Source of the DNA: Clytia hemisphaerica
Taxonomy: Eukaryota > Cnidaria > Hydrozoa > Leptothecata > Clytiidae
Length of the DNA stretch: 64,000 nt
Direction: 5' to 3'
NCBI GenBank assembly: GCA_902728285.1
Contig: CACVBU010000902.1
Coordinates: 248,001 to 312,000 of the forward strand
In this document: piece by piece, positions 61,001 through 64,000 of the stretch
How the letters are laid out: each line of letters begins with the position of its first letter
Numbering within the stretch: position 1 is the stretch's first letter
Translations under genes and position numbers: made by a program
Notes under the pieces: generated by a model
What the model was told of the DNA's origin: nothing
Database searches by the model: none
What the model saw: the letters and a program-made list of their open reading frames with translations, nothing else

Positions 61001-64000
61001 ACGTGTAGAGGGGGGGGGTGCCCAGTGCACGAACAGCAAACTTATTTTTCACTTTTCTCACTTACTTTTGGTTTTTACATAAATCCTTTTTGACCATCTC
61101 GTAAACAAGCTTGAAGTCCTTCTTTCAGTTTGCTTTCACTTTATTTCAAAGTTTCTTTTTGGAATAATAAGTCGTTAAAGCGAGCGCTATTCGAACCCAG
61201 TCCGCGAACGAGGAACCAGTTTGCGAACGATCTTTTGAAAGAAAAAATTAGAGCTCTGCTCGCAGGTAATACTTTAACTCTCTTCCGAGATGATACAGGG
61301 GTATTTGAACTTTTCAAAACCACGCGCTTTTTCACTAAAAAAGCGTCTTTTTTATAAGAACTTTAGTGTTTTACTAACCTGTTTATTTTTGTAAATATTT
61401 TCTTGTCGTCCATTTTTTTGTTTTCCTTTTCAAGTTTTGCTCATCGAAAAGCGCGGCAATGTAGTGTCTTCTTTTTTAATTGAGATCGCCAGCGCTTTCG
61501 AATGTTTTGACGTTGCAATGTCTTCATTTTGAATATGGTGTTCGGATCGTTCGCGGGCTGGAACCCTTTTTATATCAACTACTGGTGATATGTTTCTATT
61601 GATTTTGAATTAATGAGCTAACATGTTTCAATGAAATTTTGTGTGATGGAAGATAAAAGGTTTTTAAAAGAGGAAAGTCATTTTCAGAACTCTTCTTGCG
61701 CAAATTTTCTTATAAAAGACATTTTCTCTCGCGATCAGCCATATTTACAAAAATCCCGAATTTCGTGATTTTTTTACTTGGCCTCGTTCAAAATCGGTTT
61801 GGTGTTGTTCTAGTGCTCCGTTTATTTTAATTTTTGGAGAGATTGCAAGAAATAGTTTGAGGATTCTGCTGCACAAAGGAAGTTCTATAGAAGTTTGTTT
61901 TTGGTTTTTTTTTTTTTAAGTTCAAAGACGCTCGTTCGTGCACTGGGGCCGTTCGTGCACTGGCGAACCGACTCAGTAAGATTAACTGAAAATCCACAAA
62001 TTTCCTTCAAAACGAAAATTCATGCTTTTACTGCAATTAAAGGAAGAAATTTTGGCGGAAAGAAAATTTGGCAGAATCCGCCAAATTAAGTTCCCGCCAA
62101 AATTTTCTTTTTTCCGCCATCCGCCAAATTAAATTCCCGCCAAATTAAACTTTTTGAATTTTTTTTTTGCTGTTTTTACGCGATTTTAAGGGTAAATTTT
62201 TCAGCAAACGCCAAATTAAATTCCCGCCAGATTTAGTTTTTTCGTCCATCCGCCAAATTAAATTCCCTCCAAAATTTCTTCCTTTAAGGTATCAACCTTT
62301 ACAACGGGCACATTTCTCCCTTCCAATTTTTGTTCGGTTTTGAATGTAATATTTTGTATTTTATTAGAACATTCATCTTTGAATGTTTATTTTTCAATCA
62401 CATTAACTAATACACACTAATACACACTGAAGTATTTATTCTTTCTTCTTTATTCTTCTTTCTTCTTTTTTCTAGTGTTTAGAATATTTGTTGAAAGAAT
62501 CAAACTTGAAAGTGGATGTTCGTGATCAAATTTTGAAGGTACGTTACGTGTGCTTTTATTATTGAACTTCTATTATTCGAATTCTTCTATAACCCGATCT
62601 TGTTCTTAATCCCCGTCAAAGAGAAAACAGTATGAAATACTTTGTATGATTCGAATCACTTCGAAAAAATTAGAATTTCCGTTCGAGTTTGAATTAGCGA
62701 GAGTCAATTGTATTGTTCTTTATTTTGTTAATCCTGCAAACGAGTATATAAAAAGTTAGTATAAGTTCAATGGATAGCGGCCAAAACAGTTTTATCCAGA
62801 TACCGTATTTCCCAGTATTTCTTGCTTTAGGCACCGCCCTCTTATATTTTGAGTTTTGAAATAACCGCCTTCCTCTTATAAGTGCCACACACTCAAAAGC
62901 GGCACTTTTTTCCTTATTACTTACCCTCAATAGATCTCATAAATTTCATAGCCTCTATAAAGATATCAAGTCGTGAGTCGATCAAATTCGTAGAACTGGT
63001 AAAAACTTAGGAAACTTAGAAGGTCGAATTTCGAAAGAAACGTCGCCCTCTATTAAGCGCCATCCTCTTTTAAGCGCCGCCCTTTAATAAGCGCCATATC
63101 AAAAATCACGAAAATGGCCGCGGCCCTTATTTAAGGAAATACGGTATTGCTTTGAAATGCCTTAAAAGTTTATTTGATGGAAAATCAAAATTTTCGTTTT
63201 TTAGAGTTCAGCATTGTATTATGCATCAGAAAAGATATTTAGGTGTTCTTATATAAAAACGTTTATTAAGTTTATCTGAAGACAAATCTAAAATTTTTTG
63301 TTTTGTAGAGTTCAGCATTGTATTATGCATCTGAGCATGGTAGCCGTGAAGGTGCTTTACTCTTGCTGGACAATGGTGCTAAAGTGAATTCAAGAAATGC
63401 CCTATGGGAAACACCACTTCATGTGGCTTGTGAAAATGGAAAGGTAAAATAATATTGCAGGGAAACAGAAGATCTACATTAGGTCTTCTTTTATGACTCA
63501 AACCTCTATAATTCGATTGTTTCCTTAACTCGAAAAAGTTTTTCGTTCGTTCAGTTAACAATGCTTTATAAACCTTACTTAAATTTTCATAACTCCAATA
63601 AATTTGTGTCCACCGAGCATTGTTCGAGTTATGGAGACTCCACTGTATAATGCCATTGTTACATCACATATCATTGCATAAAAGAACACTGGTAAAAAAC
63701 TTGTCAAGTATATATACTAATCTTTTTAACTTCTTCACGACTTTGTTTCAACCTCTTATCTTTGAGCCTTGAGCCTTCCCGGCTACTTCACTAGTCGGAG
63801 CTTAAGACTGTCTGTTATAACTGTTTTTTAAGGAGAAAACTTTCTACCTTCTCAGATAGTCACTGCTTAATCTTAGCCATGTAACATTGACATTGAATAA
63901 GGCCATTCTAACATGTCTAAAACTCTCTTCTAGAACTAAGGGTCCGGAACATTGACTAGCCCGAAGGGCTAGACTCGAGACTCCTGGATGGGAAATGAAA
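49042..64000 (+). CDS. UshA/5'-nucleotidase-type metallophosphoesterase with C-terminal ankyrin repeats (partial, runs off window)
   Basis: Twenty exons, all GT-AG with matching phase: 49042-49639, 50160-50246, 50830-50969, 51414-51542, 51646-51768, 51943-52105, 52729-52824, 53441-53553, 54919-54973, 55356-55426, 55734-55838, 56545-56622, 56955-57070, 57919-57976, 58580-58618, 59173-59442, 59930-59995, 60780-60875, 62476-62538, 63309-63443 (867 aa, open at the end). The N-terminus MGCGGSKQ suits myristoylation/palmitoylation; a 140-aa low-complexity linker follows. The metallophosphoesterase domain has HFNDVYNIEP, FSGDLLNPS, YGNHDF, ALTHMRVPNDTRL and GGHDHHYEV; the 5'-nucleotidase C-terminal domain has FLNSGSLRSD and DAENGPVLLSIVENHF. 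A linker (exon 16) is acidic. Exons 18-20 encode ankyrin repeats (TILHYAAQHNSVK; SALYYASEHGSREGALLLLD; ETPLHVACENGK). Predicted role: membrane-tethered intracellular nucleotide/phosphoester hydrolase; substrate unknown. Confidence 0.88.
51221..51399. mobile_element. Pogo-like MITE in intron 3
   Basis: Ends CACTCAACTCTCTAATTCGA and TCGAATTAGAGAGAGTCAACTG are inverted; internal TTCGAA motifs. It stops 14 bp before the exon 4 acceptor (51413). Confidence 0.75.
52129..52425. mobile_element. MITE related to the 62.8-kb element
   Basis: Facing motifs AATAAACGCCCTCCCAAAAG and CTTAAGAGAGGGCGTTTATTA, with ATACCATATTTT at the left and AATACAGTAT at the right, form a diverged inverted repeat in intron 6. 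Confidence 0.6.
53592..54027. mobile_element. MITE with CGCCGGCCC repeats
   Basis: 436 bp with inverted ends TACCTTATCGGTCCTTTTTA / TAAAAAGGGCCGATAAGGTA (one mismatch). Both ends carry runs of TTTTAACGCCGGCCC. A lone right end of the same family lies at about 51878-51913, 30 bp before the exon 6 acceptor. Confidence 0.85.
54034..54106. mobile_element. Minimal pogo-like MITE
   Basis: 73-bp hairpin from TACAGTGGAGTCTCTATAAC to GAGACTCTACTGTA with TTCGAAC/GTTCGAA arms; essentially two joined TIRs. It follows the 53592-54027 element by 6 bp. Confidence 0.8.
54470..54888. mobile_element. MITE, family B, copy 2
   Basis: 419 bp with ends CTTTAAGCGTACAAACTTTC and GAAAGTTTGTACACCTAAAG, TA on each side, and internal TTTCGCGAA motifs; same family as 10012-10417. 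It ends 30 bp before exon 9's acceptor (54918). Confidence 0.85.
57110..57407. mobile_element. MITE with CACCCCCTTCTCACAGACCC ends
   Basis: About 298 bp; the right end GGTTTGTGAGAACGGGGTG is the imperfect inverse of the left. Internal facing motifs include TCCACTGGGG/ACTGGGGACG types. It begins 40 bp after the exon 13 donor. Confidence 0.65.
58228..58269. repeat. Perfect 42-bp palindrome with 10-bp flanking direct repeats
   Basis: Half-site CATAGTCACAAGAAAATTCC followed by A and then its exact inverse. ATGATCCAAC occurs at 58218-58227 and 58267-58276. It could form a 21-bp hairpin stem. Confidence 0.9.
58727..58862 (+). mobile_element. tRNA-Val-like SINE with A tail
   Basis: A-box GTAGCTCAGTTGGTAGA and B-box GTGGGTTCGATCCCC are at tRNA spacing, with CTTACAA in the anticodon position as in tRNA-Val(UAC). 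The acceptor and anticodon arms pair badly, so it is not a working tRNA. A 55-bp body and a run of nine A (58854-58862) follow. Intron 15 of the nucleotidase gene. Confidence 0.75.
59551..59729. mobile_element. MITE with AGGGCTG...CAGCCCCT ends
   Basis: Facing GGGCTGTTTATATTGAGACG and GTATGAGCAGCCCC plus CGGCTAGGTGA/TCACCTAGCCG arms form an imperfect 179-bp inverted repeat. Confidence 0.65.
62037..62287. mobile_element. MITE of CCGCCAAATTAAATTCCC repeats
   Basis: 251 bp with inverted ends TTAAAGGAAGAAATTTTGG / CCAAAATTTCTTCCTTTAA. Between them the motif CCGCCAAATTAAATTCCCGC occurs about four times. Confidence 0.8.
62800..63147. mobile_element. MITE with ATACCGTATTTCC ends
   Basis: 348 bp; 13-bp perfect inverted ends ATACCGTATTTCC / GGAAATACGGTAT; sub-terminal AAGCGCCGCCCT-type repeats face each other. 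Intron 19 of the nucleotidase gene. Confidence 0.8.
63203..63335 (+). repeat. Partial duplication of the exon 20 start with its acceptor
   Basis: AGAGTTCAGCATTGTATTATGCATC occurs at about 63204-63228 and again at 63307-63331, the second being the start of exon 20. Each is preceded by a T-rich tract ending in TAG. Confidence 0.85.
63484..63648. mobile_element. Pogo-like MITE
   Basis: Left arm with ATGACTCAAACCTCTATAATTCG is diverged; the right end GTTCGAGTTATGGAGACTCC ending CACTGTA is well kept. Shares AATGCTTTATAAACCTTACT with the 46675-46850 copy. Confidence 0.6.
63957..64000. mobile_element. Left end of a family E MITE, cut by the window
   Basis: CTAGCCCGAAGGGCTAGACT and the following GAGACTCCTGGATGGGAAAT match 12477-12512 closely. 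Confidence 0.75.

Overview
This is a window of AT-rich animal nuclear DNA: many GT-AG introns, recognisable metazoan genes, a PBS matching animal tRNA-Gln, and dense small inverted-repeat transposons. The species is not fixed by the sequence; an invertebrate, possibly an early-branching one (cnidarian- or sponge-like), fits best. Five host genes could be built exon by exon, all on the + strand: (1) a peroxisomal/mitochondrial enoyl-CoA delta-isomerase 2 with an N-terminal acyl-CoA-binding domain (2957-12919, 8 exons, 399 aa); (2) a long, AT-hook-bearing relative of C16orf87/UPF0547 (22182-25455, 5 exons, 481 aa); (3) selenocysteine lyase (26989-42382, 6 exons, 415 aa); (4) a TMEM69/DUF3429 inner-membrane-type protein (43483-44088, one exon); (5) a UshA/5'-nucleotidase-type metallophosphoesterase with a potential N-myristoylation start, whose exons run on into ankyrin repeats and off the right edge (49042 to beyond 63443, at least 20 exons and 867 aa in the window). 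A single-exon RRM-like ORF at 15-788 is probably transposon-derived.

The rest is mobile DNA. The most notable piece is an almost intact 11,973-bp Ty3/gypsy chromovirus (27977-39949, minus strand) sitting inside selenocysteine lyase only 12 bp before a splice acceptor. It has identical 210-bp LTRs, a TTATC target duplication, a tRNA-Gln-type primer site, a 4-kb leader with 3.5 copies of a 717-bp tandem repeat, gag and pol in the same frame separated by a UGA-CUA-G stop (a known readthrough context), an integrase ending in a chromodomain, a decayed env-like stretch with signal-peptide and membrane-anchor remnants, and an extra intact RING-finger ORF next to the 3' LTR.

Between 12.9 and 22.2 kb lies a gene-free block of nested transposons: a 766-bp terminal-inverted-repeat element, 165-bp tandem repeats, and a 4.6-kb fold-back-like structure whose inverted arms are made of an 8-bp GGATCGAY minisatellite, enclosing a Penelope-type reverse transcriptase fragment and interrupted by smaller insertions. 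Introns of the isomerase and nucleotidase genes are crowded with short inverted-repeat elements, several of which end within tens of bases of splice sites. tRNA-derived SINE-like units lie at 7.7-7.9, 12.0 and 58.7 kb.

There is no operon-like logic; the host genes are independent metabolic or housekeeping loci (fatty-acid oxidation, selenium recycling, nucleotide/phosphoester hydrolysis, a putative chromatin factor). Best candidates for something undescribed: the nucleotidase-ankyrin fusion, the RING-carrying, stop-readthrough chromovirus, and the inverted minisatellite fold-back structure.
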